64,000 nt of DNA from Candidatus Tepidifontimicrobium thermophilum (GCA_031296405.1 JAVKKH010000012.1:1-64000), one strand, 5' to 3'. Shown: positions 23,210-32,799, counted from the first letter of the stretch. Numbers and translations: made by a program. Notes: a model not told the origin generated them from the sequence alone.

Positions 23210-24467
23210 AAAGCCCCCGCAGGCGGCGGGCCTCCACGATGCGCTGGACGCCCAGGCAGTACGCGCCCGTGCGCAGGTCTACCCCCAGCTGGGTCGACAG
23301 CTCCATCACGTCCCGGAAGGCCTGCCGCATCTTGTCCTCCAGCCGGGTGCGCACCTGGTCCTCCCGCCAGAAGTAGCCATACCGGTCCTGTACCCACTCG
23401 AAGTAGCTGACCACCACCCCGCCCGCGTTGGCCAGGATGTCGGGCACCACAAACACCCCCCGCCGCCGGAGGATCTCGTCGGCCTGCAGCGTGGTAGGGG
23501 CGTTCGCACCCTCCACCACCACCCGGGCGCGGATGGCGTGGGCGTTGCTCCGCGTGATCTGGTTCTCGATGGCCGCGGGCACCAGCAACTCGCACTCCAG
23601 CTCCAGCAGCTCCGAATTGGTGAGGGTGCGCGCCCCAGGGTAGCCCACGACGCTCCCCGTCCGATCCCGGTGCTCCCGCACCAGCCGCGGGACCAACCCT
23701 TCGGGGTGGTAGACGCCGCCGTGCACGTCGCTGACCGCCACCACCCGGGCCCCGGCTTCGTGCAGCAGACGGGCGGTGTTCCAGCCCACGTTGCCGAACC
23801 CCTGCACCACCACCCGGGCTCCTTCCAGGGGCATCCCCAGGTGCGCGAACGCCTCCCGAGCCACCACCAGGATCCCCCGTCCCGTGGCCTCCTCCCGGCC
23901 CCGGGAGCCGCCCAGGGGGACAGGTTTGCCCGTCACGGTGCCCGGCTCCAGGTAGCCCCGCTTCATGGAGATGGTGTCCATCACCCACGCCATCACCTGG
24001 GCGTTGGTACCCACGTCCGGCGCGGGGATGTCCTTGTCGGGTCCGATGATGTCGAAGATCTCCGCGGTGTAGCGTCGCGTGATGCGCTCCAGCTCCCGGT
24101 GCGACAGCCGCGTGGGGTCACACGCGACCCCGCCCTTGCCTCCCCCGAAGGGGATGTCCACCACCGCGCACTTAATGGACATGTACGCGGCCAAGGCCTT
24201 CATCTCGTCCAGGTTCACGTTGGGGTGGTAGCGCAGCCCGCCCTTGCACGGCCCCCGGGCGGTGTCGTACTGGACCCGGTAGCCCGTGAACACCTCCACT
24301 CGCCCGTCGTCCATCTCCACCGGCAGGGAGACGATGACGCACCGCCGCGGGTGCTTCAACGGCCTGCTGGTGGACTCGTCGTAGCCCAGGATGGCCGAGG
24401 CCCGGTCGATCCACCGGCAGACGGCCTCAAACGGGTTCTCCTGCTCCGCCTCCAGCACCACCGACAT
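23202..24467 (-). CDS. gdhA: Glutamate dehydrogenase (Glu/Leu/Phe/Val dehydrogenase family)
   Basis: A 421-residue enzyme interconverting glutamate and 2-oxoglutarate with ammonia. It contains GPCKGGLRYHPNVNLDEMKA, the catalytic-lysine loop VDIPFGGGKGGV, DIPAPDVGTNAQVMAW, and the Rossmann motif VQGFGNVGWNTA. Cofactor specificity is not clear by eye. ATG start at 24467. It lies in an operon after yajC and before the HD-domain gene. Confidence 0.94.
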   Translation of the reverse strand: MSVVLEAEQENPFEAVCRWIDRASAILGYDESTSRPLKHPRRCVIVSLPVEMDDGRVEVFTGYRVQYDTARGPCKGGLRYHPNVNLDEMKALAAYMSIKCAVVDIPFGGGKGGVACDPTRLSHRELERITRRYTAEIFDIIGPDKDIPAPDVGTNAQVMAWVMDTISMKRGYLEPGTVTGKPVPLGGSRGREEATGRGILVVAREAFAHLGMPLEGARVVVQGFGNVGWNTARLLHEAGARVVAVSDVHGGVYHPEGLVPRLVREHRDRTGSVVGYPGARTLTNSELLELECELLVPAAIENQITRSNAHAIRARVVVEGANAPTTLQADEILRRRGVFVVPDILANAGGVVVSYFEWVQDRYGYFWREDQVRTRLEDKMRQAFRDVMELSTQLGVDLRTGAYCLGVQRIVEARRLRGLYA

Positions 24468-24489
24468 CCCGCCACCCCCACAGCAGCGC

Positions 24490-24834
24490 CTAGCCCGACT
24501 TCGCCTTCGCCTCGCGTTCCTTGCCCTCCGCCTCCGGCCGCCGGCCCCGCACGGACGCCACGGCGGCGCGGTCCGCCCGCACGCGGACGTTGGGGGCCAG
24601 TTCCAGGGTCAGGACGTCGTCCTGCACGTCCGTGATGGTGGCGTGCAGCCCGCCCACGGTAACCACCCGGTCGCCCTTGCGCAGCTTGCTCAGCATCTCC
24701 TTCCGCCGCTTCTGCTGCTGTTGCTGGGGCCGGATCAGCAGGACGTAGAACATCACCAGCAGCAATGCCCACACGATCAGGGTGGGCAGGAGGCTGGTCT
24801 GCCCCTGCGCCCCCTGCGCCTGCAGGAAGATCAT
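24490..24834 (-). CDS. yajC: Preprotein translocase subunit YajC
   Basis: A 114-residue protein with one membrane helix followed by LLIRPQQQQQKRRKEML and KGDRVVTVGGLHATITDV, the YajC signature. It associates with SecDF and the SecYEG translocon. ATG at 24834 has GGGGAGG upstream. secD and secF are not adjacent here. Confidence 0.95.
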   Translation of the reverse strand: MIFLQAQGAQGQTSLLPTLIVWALLLVMFYVLLIRPQQQQQKRRKEMLSKLRKGDRVVTVGGLHATITDVQDDVLTLELAPNVRVRADRAAVASVRGRRPEAEGKEREAKAKSG

Positions 24835-24946
24835 CGCGCCTCCCCTACCTGTGTCATCGGCCTCTCGCCCTCCTTCTTCCACCCCGCGGGGCCGTTCTCC
24901 TGGAAGGTTGCCGGGCGCCGCCACCCCTACCCCCGAGGCCGGCTGC

Positions 24947-24955
24947 AGTATAGCA
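24947..24955 (-). promoter_or_regulatory. Extended -10 promoter toward yajC
   Basis: Minus strand TGCTATACT: TGn extension (24953-24955) and -10 TATACT (24947-24952). No -35 is evident. It would give a leader of about 105 bases before yajC. Confidence 0.45.
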
Positions 24956-24991
24956 CGGGCCGTTGTGGTCGCGGTCCGCGTGGTACATGCC

Positions 24992-24997
24992 TATAAT
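24992..24997 (+). promoter_or_regulatory. -10 element (TATAAT) for the plus-strand orphan gene
   Basis: A perfect TATAAT lies 33 bases before the GTG at 25031. No good -35 is found 16-18 bases upstream. It is back-to-back with the yajC -10 element. Confidence 0.5.
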
Positions 24998-25030
24998 GCG
25001 TTCAGGACAGACCGTACGCGGGAGGACGTG

Positions 25031-25543
25031 GTGGCGGAGGAACGGCCCCGCAGGACAGTCGCGCACGACCCCCAGAAGGAGGCCGAGCGCAAGCGCCTCA
25101 TCGAAGAAGCCAAGGCGCGCTGGGCGGCCCGGAAGGCGGAAGGCGGGGCGCCAGTGGCCCCTGCGGCCGCGCGGCCGCAGGAGGCTAGGCCAGCCGCCCA
25201 GGCTCCCAGTGTCCCCGTGCCCGTGGCGAGCCACAACCCCGGCGGCAGCCCCATCAGCCCGCCCGCCAACCCCAACCTGGTGGCCGTGGGGACCGTCAAC
25301 CAGGCCGTGGAGATCCAGGCAGACCCTGCAGAGGAGGCGAACCTCCGCAAGCTCCTGGGAGGGCTGGGGGCCTACCCCAACCCCCTGAGGCGCGGCGCCT
25401 GGCAGGTGGACTACCGGTACTGGCAGGAGGCCAAGCGGCGCCTGGAAGCGGCAGGCTACAAGGTGGAGGGCCGCGACTACATGGGCCGGCCTCTGGACGA
25501 GTGGGAGCCGCTCACCCGGGGTTGGGTCCGGGTGGAACTTTAG
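25031..25543 (+). CDS. Hypothetical protein, Ala/Pro-rich linker and conserved-looking C-terminus
   Basis: A 170-residue protein of no recognised family. The N-terminal third is highly charged and helical (RKRLIEEAKARWAARKAEG). A long Ala/Pro-rich linker follows. The C-terminal 80 residues look folded, with EEANLRKLLGGLGAYPNP, QVDYRYWQEAKRRLEAAGYK and GRDYMGRPLDEWEP. No signal peptide or membrane helix. GTG at 25031 is preferred over GTG at 25028 because GGGAGG is then 5 bases away. It is the lone plus-strand gene in a long minus-strand stretch and has its own TATAAT. Confidence 0.7.
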   Translation: MAEERPRRTVAHDPQKEAERKRLIEEAKARWAARKAEGGAPVAPAAARPQEARPAAQAPSVPVPVASHNPGGSPISPPANPNLVAVGTVNQAVEIQADPAEEANLRKLLGGLGAYPNPLRRGAWQVDYRYWQEAKRRLEAAGYKVEGRDYMGRPLDEWEPLTRGWVRVEL

Positions 25544-25565
25544 ACGCCCGTTTCCCCGAAGCCGG

Positions 25566-26711
25566 TCACCGTGCGGCAACCTGCACGCCCGTGTAGTAGT
25601 ACTGCAGGATGCGGGCGAAGTCCCAGCCTCGCATTGCCATCCCTCGCGCGCCCCACTGCGACAGCCCCACTCCGTGGCCCCACCCACGGCCTTCGAAGGT
25701 GGCTAGCCCGCCCTCGACCCTCACGGTGAACAGGGTACTGCGGAGGACGTCTGGCCCCAGCAGCGCCCGCAGCCGGTGACCGGCAAGCTCCCACGTCCCC
25801 TCCGCGCCCCCGAAGCGCACGCGCAGGGCCCGTCCCGACTCGCTGACCTCCGCCACCTCCACCCAGCTGAGCCCGCGGGCCGGAAGCCCCGCCATCCGCA
25901 GGACCTCCTCCAGGCGCGAAAGCGGCACCGACAGTGTCCAGCGCTCGTACGGCGAACCCGCGACGTAGGGGTCCTCGACGCCCCGTAGGTACGGGTACGC
26001 CCTCCCCCACACGTTCTCGCTGGATTCCGTCCTGCCCCCGGAGTCCGCGTGATACACAGCCAGGATGGGCTGGCCGCCGTACGCCAGGACCAGGCTGCGG
26101 GTGGCGTCCACCGCGGCGGTGGTCCGCGGGTCTTCGAAGGTCACCCCTCCGTACACCTGGGAGTCGGTGGTGTCCCGCACGTCGTAGCCCTCCCGGGCGA
26201 ACCGCCCCAGGCTCGCCAGGGCCAGGGTCCTGGCCGCCACCGCCTGCGCCTTCACGGCCTCCGCGGGCCACGCGGGGTTGATCTCCATCTTGAGGACGCC
26301 GTACAGGTACGACTCCAGGTCCAGCTCGTTCACCACCGTCATCCCGACGGCGTCCCGCCGCAGCTCCACCACACCCCGGTAAGCCCGCAGCTTGTCCTCC
26401 ACCCGCACGGGCCGGTCGCCTTCCGCGGAGACCCGCACCACAGGCCCGTAACGGGCCACCCCGGGCACCTCGATCCCCCCCGGCGCCGCGCGGAACGCCC
26501 ACGCGCCCAGGGACAGCTGGTCCTGCCGGTCACTCTGGACGTCCAGGACCCGCAGGGGCGCATCCGCGCTCAGCACCACCTCCGGGCGGCCCACCAGCAG
26601 GCCCACCCGCACCAGCTGGACCCGCTGGGCGGCCACCGGCCCCGCAGGAGTCCCCAGGACCGCCGCCGCGGCTAGCCCGGCCAGGAACAGCCTTACCGCC
26701 TCGCCCACCAC
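25566..26711 (-). CDS. SpoIID/LytB domain protein (putative secreted lytic transglycosylase)
   Basis: A 381-residue protein with a signal peptide and the SpoIID core: ELDLESYLYGVLKMEINPAWP, EAVKAQAVAARTLAL, TDSQVYGG and GRGWGHGVGLSQWGARGMA. SpoIID of endospore formers degrades stalk-free glycan strands in engulfment; homologues exist in non-sporulating bacteria, and no other sporulation gene is seen here. The start is a GTG near 26711 (or 26708) overlapping the DUF2905 stop. It is convergent with the plus-strand orphan. Confidence 0.88.
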   Translation of the reverse strand: MVGEAVRLFLAGLAAAAVLGTPAGPVAAQRVQLVRVGLLVGRPEVVLSADAPLRVLDVQSDRQDQLSLGAWAFRAAPGGIEVPGVARYGPVVRVSAEGDRPVRVEDKLRAYRGVVELRRDAVGMTVVNELDLESYLYGVLKMEINPAWPAEAVKAQAVAARTLALASLGRFAREGYDVRDTTDSQVYGGVTFEDPRTTAAVDATRSLVLAYGGQPILAVYHADSGGRTESSENVWGRAYPYLRGVEDPYVAGSPYERWTLSVPLSRLEEVLRMAGLPARGLSWVEVAEVSESGRALRVRFGGAEGTWELAGHRLRALLGPDVLRSTLFTVRVEGGLATFEGRGWGHGVGLSQWGARGMAMRGWDFARILQYYYTGVQVAAR

Positions 26712-26911
26712 AGGGCGTTCAGGAGCAAGGTCAGGACCACGCTGATCACGATACTGGTCACTACCGGGAAGTAGAAGGTGAACCCGTCCCGCTGGATCAG
26801 GATGTCCCCGGGCAGGCGTGGCAGGGTCACGCGGGGGACCAGCAGGAAAAACAAGCCGACCAGAACCAGGACCACGCCGAACACGACCAGCAGCCGACCC
26901 AGCTCGGTCAT
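26693..26911 (-). CDS. DUF2905 family membrane protein
   Basis: A 72-residue protein with two membrane helices flanking the signature LPRLPGDILIQRDGFTFYFP, which defines DUF2905. Function unknown. The gene is typically found next to ruvB and spoIID in Gram-positive genomes, as here. Confidence 0.88.
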   Translation of the reverse strand: MTELGRLLVVFGVVLVLVGLFFLLVPRVTLPRLPGDILIQRDGFTFYFPVVTSIVISVVLTLLLNALWWARR

Positions 26912-26947
26912 GGTCTCCCTCCCTTCCGGACTGTGCAGCCGCTCGGC

Positions 26948-27976
26948 CTAGAATAGCGTACCCTGCGAGCGCGCGTCGCGGGGAAGCGGAAGACCCAGGT
27001 GCGCGTAGGCTGCGGGCGTGATCCTGCGGCCCGCGGGCGTGCGGGTGAGGAAGCCGATCTTGAGGAGGTAGGGCTCCACCACCTCCACGAGGGTGTCGAC
27101 CTCCTCGTGGAGGGTGGCCGCCAGCGCCTCCACGCCCACAGGCCCTCCGCCGTAGACCTCCGCGATGACCCGCAGCAGCTCGCGGTCGAACGCGTCCAGC
27201 CCGGCTTCGTCCACCCCTTCGAACTCCAACGCTTCCCGGGCCACCTCCTCCGTCACGCGTCCGTCGTACCGCACCTGGGAGTAGTCCCGCACCCGCCGCA
27301 GCAGCCGGTTCGCCACGCGGGGCGTCCCCCTGGATCGCCGGGCGATCTCCCGAGCCCCGCCGTCGGTGATCGGCACGCCCAGGATCCTCGCGGACCGGTG
27401 GACCAGCTGCGTGAGCTCGTCCTCGGAGTAGAAGTCCAGGTGGTAGAAGATCCCGAAGCGCTCCCGCAGCGGCGAGGTGAGCAGGCCCGCGCGGGTGGTG
27501 GCCCCGATGAGGGTGAAAGGCTTGAGGGTGTACCGGAGCGTGCGCGCGTGCACGCCGCGGTCCAGGACGAAGTGCACGCAGAAGTCCTCCATGGCCGGAT
27601 ACAGGAACTCCTCCACGGACCGCGGCAGGCGGTGGATCTCGTCCACGAACAGCACGTCCCCGTACTCGAGGTTGGTCAGGATGCCCATGAGGTCACCCCC
27701 CCGCTCCAGGGCGGGCCCCGAGGTCTGCACCAGGTTCGCGCCCATCTCCGCGGCCACCACGTTGGCCAGGGTGGTCTTCCCCAGTCCGGGCGGCCCGTGC
27801 AGGAGGATGTGGTCCAAAGGCTCTCCCCGGGCCCGCGCCGCCTGGATCGCGATGCGCAGCCCCTCGCGGACCTTGCCCTGCCCGATGCACTCCTCCAGGG
27901 TTCGGGGACGGAGGTGGCGCAAAAATCCCGCCTCCTCCGGGGGGATCTGGGTGCTGGAAAACCGCTCCCGGCTCAT
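26948..27976 (-). CDS. ruvB: Holliday junction branch-migration ATPase RuvB
   Basis: A 342-residue AAA+ motor: [12 protein letters not shown], Walker [12 protein letters not shown], Walker [11 protein letters not shown], sensor 1 GATTRAGLL, and a C-terminal winged helix with [17 protein letters not shown]. It drives branch migration with RuvA. ATG at 27976 overlaps the ruvA stop by 4 bases. Confidence 0.97.
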   Translation of the reverse strand: MSRERFSSTQIPPEEAGFLRHLRPRTLEECIGQGKVREGLRIAIQAARARGEPLDHILLHGPPGLGKTTLANVVAAEMGANLVQTSGPALERGGDLMGILTNLEYGDVLFVDEIHRLPRSVEEFLYPAMEDFCVHFVLDRGVHARTLRYTLKPFTLIGATTRAGLLTSPLRERFGIFYHLDFYSEDELTQLVHRSARILGVPITDGGAREIARRSRGTPRVANRLLRRVRDYSQVRYDGRVTEEVAREALEFEGVDEAGLDAFDRELLRVIAEVYGGGPVGVEALAATLHEEVDTLVEVVEPYLLKIGFLTRTPAGRRITPAAYAHLGLPLPRDARSQGTLF

Positions 27977-28608
27977 GGCTCCTCCTCACCGCCCGAGCTG
28001 CGGCGCTGGGCCCGGTACACCTCCTGGAACAGCTCCTCCGCACTGGCCACCTGGGGGTTGCGGCGCAGCGCCTCCTCCACCATCCGGCGCGCCTCCGCGG
28101 GCCGGTGGCCCAGCTGCCGCGTCAGGACCTCCAGGACCTCCTCCCGGAAGTCGCCCGCCGGAGCGGGCGTCGGGGCCGGGCCCTCCCGCAGCAGGGCGTA
28201 CTTGGCCACTTTGCCGTGGAGGGCCGCCACCACCTTCTGCGCGGTCCGTTCGCCCAGACCCGGGAGGCGTTTGAGGAAGTTCACGTCCCGGCGCTCGATG
28301 GCATCCGCGATCTCGTACACCGGGCGGGTCATGGCGCGGACCGCCCGCGTGGGCCCCATCCCGTCTACGGTGATGAACCGCTCGAAGAACTCCTGTTCGA
28401 CCCGGCGCAGGAACCCCACCAGCAGGGGCTTGGGGTGGTTGGCGCTCACCTGGTACGAAACGTGCAGTTCCACGGTGTCGCCCTCCTGTGGGTTCCACTG
28501 GTCCGCGAGGTACGCCGGCAGGGCGACCTCGTAGCCCACGCCACCACACTCCACCACAAGGGTGCCCTCTCCCCTCTGCACCACGCGGCCCTTCAGGTAG
28601 GCGATCAC
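27973..28608 (-). CDS. ruvA: Holliday junction DNA-binding protein RuvA
   Basis: A 211-residue protein: [10 protein letters not shown] domain, two helix-hairpin-helix motifs ([15 protein letters not shown] and [16 protein letters not shown]), a flexible Pro/Ala linker and the C-terminal RuvB-binding domain ([21 protein letters not shown]). GTG at 28608 overlaps the ruvC stop by 4 bases. Confidence 0.95.
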   Translation of the reverse strand: MIAYLKGRVVQRGEGTLVVECGGVGYEVALPAYLADQWNPQEGDTVELHVSYQVSANHPKPLLVGFLRRVEQEFFERFITVDGMGPTRAVRAMTRPVYEIADAIERRDVNFLKRLPGLGERTAQKVVAALHGKVAKYALLREGPAPTPAPAGDFREEVLEVLTRQLGHRPAEARRMVEEALRRNPQVASAEELFQEVYRAQRRSSGGEEEP

Positions 28609-29102
28609 CTCGCCACCACCGGCGCTCTCAGCGGGAAGCCTGACCGTACCAGCACCGTAGCGGCCAGGGCGAGGGCGTCCGCGGCGTGCGCGTCCAGCTC
28701 GCCCTGCAGCCCCAGGCAGGCCCGCAGGGCAGCCCGCACCTGGGCCTTGGTGGCGCGGCCGTTGCCACAGACGGCCTGCTTGACCTCCGCGGGCGTCAGG
28801 GCGCGTACCGGCGCTCCAAATTCTGCGGCCGCCAGGTACAGGACCCCCCGCACGTGCCCCATGAGGATCGCGGTCCTGGGGTGCTGGGGGTGGCTGAACA
28901 CCTCCTCGAGAACGACCCACCCGGGCCGGGCCTCTCGCAGCACGGCGGTGGCCTCCCGGTACAGGTCGCGCAGTTGACCTGCAAGGTCTGGTGCGCTCGC
29001 CCGCAGGACTCCCACTTCCCGGACCACGAGCCCTGTGCGGCTCCCCGCCAGCACCGCGTAGCCGGTGCTGCGCAACCCGGGGTCTAGCCCGACGACCACC
29101 AT
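28605..29102 (-). CDS. ruvC: Holliday junction resolvase RuvC
   Basis: A 165-residue RNase H-fold nuclease. Acidic catalytic residues are in VVGLDPGLRSTGY, VVLEEVF and the C-terminal DAHAADALALA. ATG at 29102. Upstream on this strand TAGAAT (29115-29120) could be a -10 element giving a very short leader; no Shine-Dalgarno is visible, so initiation may be nearly leaderless. Confidence 0.95.
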   Translation of the reverse strand: MVVVGLDPGLRSTGYAVLAGSRTGLVVREVGVLRASAPDLAGQLRDLYREATAVLREARPGWVVLEEVFSHPQHPRTAILMGHVRGVLYLAAAEFGAPVRALTPAEVKQAVCGNGRATKAQVRAALRACLGLQGELDAHAADALALAATVLVRSGFPLRAPVVAR

Positions 29103-29183
29103 CGTCGAACGAGGATTCTACGACCCCTGCGCGGACGCCTTCTGGCCCCCGGGGACCTGGGCCAGGACCGGAAAGGGCCGTCC

Positions 29184-29930
29184 CTACCCGACCCGCTGCA
29201 GGATCTCGTCGGGGATGTCGAAGTTGGCGTACACCTGCTGGACGTCGTCGAGGTCCTCCAGGGCTTCCAGCAGGCGCAGGACCCGCTCCGCGGTCGGTCC
29301 CGTCAGCGGCACGGTGGTCTTCGGTACCTGTTGCAGTTCCGCGCTGGCCACCGGGATCCCGGCCTTCACAAGGGCGTCCCGCACCCGGACCAGCTCTTCC
29401 GGGGCTGTCAGGACCTCGTAGGTGTCCCCCTCGGTGCGCACGTCCTCCGCGCCCGCCTCCAGGGCCTGGAGCATGAGCTCGTCCTCCGACACCTTGGCCC
29501 GCTCCACCTGGATCACGCCCTTCAGGTCGAACATCCACGCCACCGCCCCGGCTTCCGCTAGGCTGCCCTCGTGCCGGTTGAACACCGCCCGGACCTCCGC
29601 GGCCGTGCGGTTCCGGTTGTCGGTGGCGGCCCGGACCAGGATGGCCACTCCGCCCGGCCCGTAGCCCTCGTAGGTGACCTCCTCGTAGTGCTCACCGCTC
29701 ACCGCACCGGTCCCGCGCGCGATGGCCCGCTGGATGTTCTCGTTGGGCATCCCCGCGTCCCGCGCACGGTCGATGGCGCTGCGCAGCCGCACGTTGGTCT
29801 CGGGGTTCCCGCCGCCCTCCCGCGCAGCCACGATGATCTCGCGGGTCAGCTTGCTGAACAGCCGACCGCGGACCTTGTCCATCTTCTCCTTCTTGATCCG
29901 GATGTTGTGCCACTTAGAGTGTCCCGCCAT
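29184..29930 (-). CDS. YebC/PmpR-type protein
   Basis: A 248-residue protein starting MAGHSKWHNIRIKKEKMDK, the hallmark of the YebC family. Members were described as transcription regulators and more recently as translation factors that relieve ribosome stalling at proline stretches. It precedes ruvC, the classical yebC-ruvC-ruvA-ruvB order. ATG at 29930 with GAGGGG upstream. Confidence 0.95.
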   Translation of the reverse strand: MAGHSKWHNIRIKKEKMDKVRGRLFSKLTREIIVAAREGGGNPETNVRLRSAIDRARDAGMPNENIQRAIARGTGAVSGEHYEEVTYEGYGPGGVAILVRAATDNRNRTAAEVRAVFNRHEGSLAEAGAVAWMFDLKGVIQVERAKVSEDELMLQALEAGAEDVRTEGDTYEVLTAPEELVRVRDALVKAGIPVASAELQQVPKTTVPLTGPTAERVLRLLEALEDLDDVQQVYANFDIPDEILQRVG

Positions 29931-29936
29931 GGCCCC

Positions 29937-32252
29937 TCACCTCTCCTGCACCGTCACGGTGGCGGTGGAAGCGGCCCCGCTCGGGCCCGTGGCCTCTACC
30001 GTGACGCGGTACCGCGCCCCGGAGAACCGCAGGGCCGACTCCACGGTATACCCGAAGGACCCGTCCGGGGCGACGGGGAGCTTTGTGTCTACCACCTTCA
30101 CGGGAGCCGGCCCGCCCTCCAGCACCACCACCAACCTCACCTGAACTCCGGGGACCGCGCGCCCTTCCACCACGAACGGAGAGGTCACCGTGGCTCCGTC
30201 CTGCGGCTGAAGGAGGACCACCGACTGCGGCTGGAGGGTCGCGTCCTCCGGCGGATTCGTGGGACGCACTTCCGGCGGGGGCGAGGGAGCGGGCTCGCTG
30301 CCCCGGAGCACCGCCCTCCAGCCCTGCTGCTGGCAACTTCCGTCCGCCGCGTACTTCACGCACACGGGCACGCGCACGACCCCTTCAGGCATTGGGAAGT
30401 CCGCGGGCGGCCGGCCCGCCAGGGCGCGCTTGACGAACCGCGCCCACAGACGGGCGGGCACCGACCCGCCCACCACCCGGTGGGTGGGGCTGTTGTCGTC
30501 GTTGCCCACCCACACCGCGACCGCCAGCTCCGGCGTGTACCCCACGAACCAGGCGTTGCGGTAGTCGTCGGTGGTACCCGTCTTGCCCGCCGCGGGCCTT
30601 CCCACGTCCGCGGCCCGCCCGGTGCCGCGCAGGATGACCCCGCGCAGCAGGTCGGTCATCAAGTACGCCACGTCCGGCCGCAGAGCCATCCGCCGGTGGG
30701 GCTGGACCTCCTCCAGGACCCGGCCTCTGGAGTCCAGGACGCGGGTGATGGCCACGGGCTCCGCGTACACCCCCCCCGCGGCCAGGGTGGCGAAGGCCGA
30801 GGCCATCTCCAGGGGCGTCACCTCGGACGTGCCCAGCGCCAGCGACAGGTTCGGCTGCAGGGGACTGCGGATCCCCATCCGCCGCGCAGTGTCGATGACC
30901 GCCTGCGGCCCTAGCTCCACCAGCATCCGGACCGCGGGGATGTTTCGGGAGTGCTCCAGGGCCACCCGTAGTGGGATCGGGCCCCAGTACGTGCCGTCGT
31001 AGTTCTTGGGTCGCCAGTAGCCCCACCCCGCGATGCGGTACTCCACCGGCGCGTCCAGGACGACCCGGTCGGGTGAAACCCCGTGTTCCAGCGCCGCCAC
31101 GTAGATGAAGGGTTTGAAGGCGGATCCCGGCTGACGCCGGGCCTGCCACGCCCGGTTGAACTGAGATCGCTGGAAGTCCACCCCCCCGACCATGGCCAGG
31201 ATCCGACCGGTTCGGGGCTCCACCGCCACCAGGGCTCCCTGGGTGACCCGCAGACCTGCCCGGCGCGCCTCCTCGACTCCCCGGCTGACCACCTCCTGCG
31301 CGATGGCCTGCAGCCGCGGGTCGAGGGTCGTGTACACCCGCAGCCCGCCACTGTACACCGCGTCCTCGCCGTACCGCTCCACCAGGTACGGGAGCAAGTA
31401 CGAAACGAAGTACGGCGCCCGCACTCCCACCAGGCCCAGGTTCCTCGGACCCGGGCTGACCTGCAGGCGGGCTTTCTTGGCAGCCTCCGCTTGGTCCGGG
31501 CGCAGGAACCCCAGCTCCACCATGCGGTCCAGCACCACCTCCTGGCGCCGCTTGGCGGCCGGGAAGTTGTCGAAGGGCGAATACCGCGAGGGAGCCTGGA
31601 TGACTCCCGCCAGAAGGGCCGCTTCCGGGAGGGTGAGTTCCCGCGCGCTCTTTCCGAAGAACAGGCGGGAGGCCATCTCCACACCGTAGGCGCCGTTCCC
31701 GAAGTAGACCTGGTTGAGGTAGCGCTCGAGGATCTCCTCCTTGGTCAGCCGGCGCTCGATCTCCACCGCCAGGAGGATCTCCTGCAACTTGCGGTCCAAG
31801 GTCCTCCGGGGCGTCAGGAAGAGGTTGCGGGCCAGCTGCTGCGTGATGGTGCTCCCGCCCTCCACCACGGACTGCCGGGTGAAGTTGCGCCACGCGGCGC
31901 GGAGGATGCCGCGCACGTCCACCCCCCGGTGCTGGTAGAACCGCTCGTCCTCGATGGCGATCACCGCCTGCTGGAGCACCGCCGGGATCTCAGCGAGCCT
32001 CACGTACGCCCGGTTCTCCCGGTACAGGCTGGCCACGAGCTCCCCGTTGGCCGCGTAGATACGGGTGGCCTGGCTGGGGGGTCGGTACAGGGCCACCAAG
32101 TCCGGGAGGTTGGCACGCAGGGAGCTCAGCAGGACTGCCAAAGTCACCGCGCCCAGGGACGCCAGCGCGGCCAGAACCACAAGCCCGCGGACCGCCCAGC
32201 CGGCCCAGGCCGACCGCCCCCTGAACCCCCGGTGACCCCGCCGGTGCCTCAC
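29937..32252 (-). CDS. Class A penicillin-binding protein (PBP1A type)
   Basis: A 771-residue bifunctional peptidoglycan synthase. It has a short basic cytoplasmic tail, one membrane anchor, and a GT51 glycosyltransferase with IAIEDERFYQHRGVD and GGSTITQQLARNL. The transpeptidase has SxxK in PGSAFKPF, SxN in SRN and KTG in GKTGTT. After a Cys-containing linker, the C-terminal 90 residues form an immunoglobulin-like domain (VTSPFVVEGRAVPG), as in Gmad2/Big domains. GTG at 32252 overlaps the bcp stop by 4 bases. Confidence 0.95.
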   Translation of the reverse strand: MRHRRGHRGFRGRSAWAGWAVRGLVVLAALASLGAVTLAVLLSSLRANLPDLVALYRPPSQATRIYAANGELVASLYRENRAYVRLAEIPAVLQQAVIAIEDERFYQHRGVDVRGILRAAWRNFTRQSVVEGGSTITQQLARNLFLTPRRTLDRKLQEILLAVEIERRLTKEEILERYLNQVYFGNGAYGVEMASRLFFGKSARELTLPEAALLAGVIQAPSRYSPFDNFPAAKRRQEVVLDRMVELGFLRPDQAEAAKKARLQVSPGPRNLGLVGVRAPYFVSYLLPYLVERYGEDAVYSGGLRVYTTLDPRLQAIAQEVVSRGVEEARRAGLRVTQGALVAVEPRTGRILAMVGGVDFQRSQFNRAWQARRQPGSAFKPFIYVAALEHGVSPDRVVLDAPVEYRIAGWGYWRPKNYDGTYWGPIPLRVALEHSRNIPAVRMLVELGPQAVIDTARRMGIRSPLQPNLSLALGTSEVTPLEMASAFATLAAGGVYAEPVAITRVLDSRGRVLEEVQPHRRMALRPDVAYLMTDLLRGVILRGTGRAADVGRPAAGKTGTTDDYRNAWFVGYTPELAVAVWVGNDDNSPTHRVVGGSVPARLWARFVKRALAGRPPADFPMPEGVVRVPVCVKYAADGSCQQQGWRAVLRGSEPAPSPPPEVRPTNPPEDATLQPQSVVLLQPQDGATVTSPFVVEGRAVPGVQVRLVVVLEGGPAPVKVVDTKLPVAPDGSFGYTVESALRFSGARYRVTVEATGPSGAASTATVTVQER

Positions 32253-32725
32253 GGCTTCCCCCTCGCGCCCGCCCTGAGGGCAGCCAGGACCTCGTCCCCG
32301 TGGCCGTCCGGCTTCACGCGCCGCCACACGCGCTCCACCCTTCCGTCGGGACCGATCAGGAACGTGGTGCGGGCCACCCCCCACCGCTTCCGGCCGTACA
32401 GGGTCTTCTCCTCCCACGCCCCATAGGCCTGGGCCACCTTGCCCTCAGGGTCCGACAGCAACGGGAAGGGCAGGCGGTAGCGCTCGCGGAACCGCGCGTG
32501 GGACTGCGGGCTGTCTGGGCTCACACCCAGCACCACCGCCCCCGCCCGCTGGAGTCTAGCGTGCACGTCCCGGAAGGAGCACGCCTCCCGGGTACAGCCC
32601 GGGGTGCCATCCCTGGGGTAGAAGTACAGGACTACCCGCCGGCCCTGAAAGTCCCGCAGCCGCACCCGCTGGCCCTGGTGGTCCAGCAACTCAAAATCCG
32701 GCGCCGGGGCGCCCGGTTCCACCAC
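32249..32725 (-). CDS. bcp: Bcp-type thioredoxin-dependent peroxiredoxin
   Basis: A 158-residue peroxiredoxin with YPRDGTPGCTREACSF: the first cysteine is peroxidatic and the second, five residues on, is the resolving cysteine of the atypical 2-Cys Bcp type. It reduces hydroperoxides in the cytoplasm. GTG start at 32725. A TATCAT at 32753-32758 on the minus strand could be its -10 element, divergent from the tRNA promoter. Confidence 0.93.
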   Translation of the reverse strand: MVEPGAPAPDFELLDHQGQRVRLRDFQGRRVVLYFYPRDGTPGCTREACSFRDVHARLQRAGAVVLGVSPDSPQSHARFRERYRLPFPLLSDPEGKVAQAYGAWEEKTLYGRKRWGVARTTFLIGPDGRVERVWRRVKPDGHGDEVLAALRAGARGKP

Positions 32726-32790
32726 CTGCAGCCACCTCCACTTCCGGCTTCCATGATACGCCCTGGACGCGCCGCACCGGACGCGGCTTG

Positions 32791-32799
32791 TGGTACAAT
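32791..32799 (+). promoter_or_regulatory. Extended -10 promoter of tRNA-Ala
   Basis: TGGTACAAT: TGn extension (32791-32793) and -10 TACAAT (32794-32799), 12 bases before the tRNA. No clear -35. Confidence 0.55.

Noticed and set aside
25566-26711. SpoIID as evidence that the organism sporulates
   Set aside because: SpoIID/LytB proteins occur in non-sporulating bacteria and no other sporulation gene is present.
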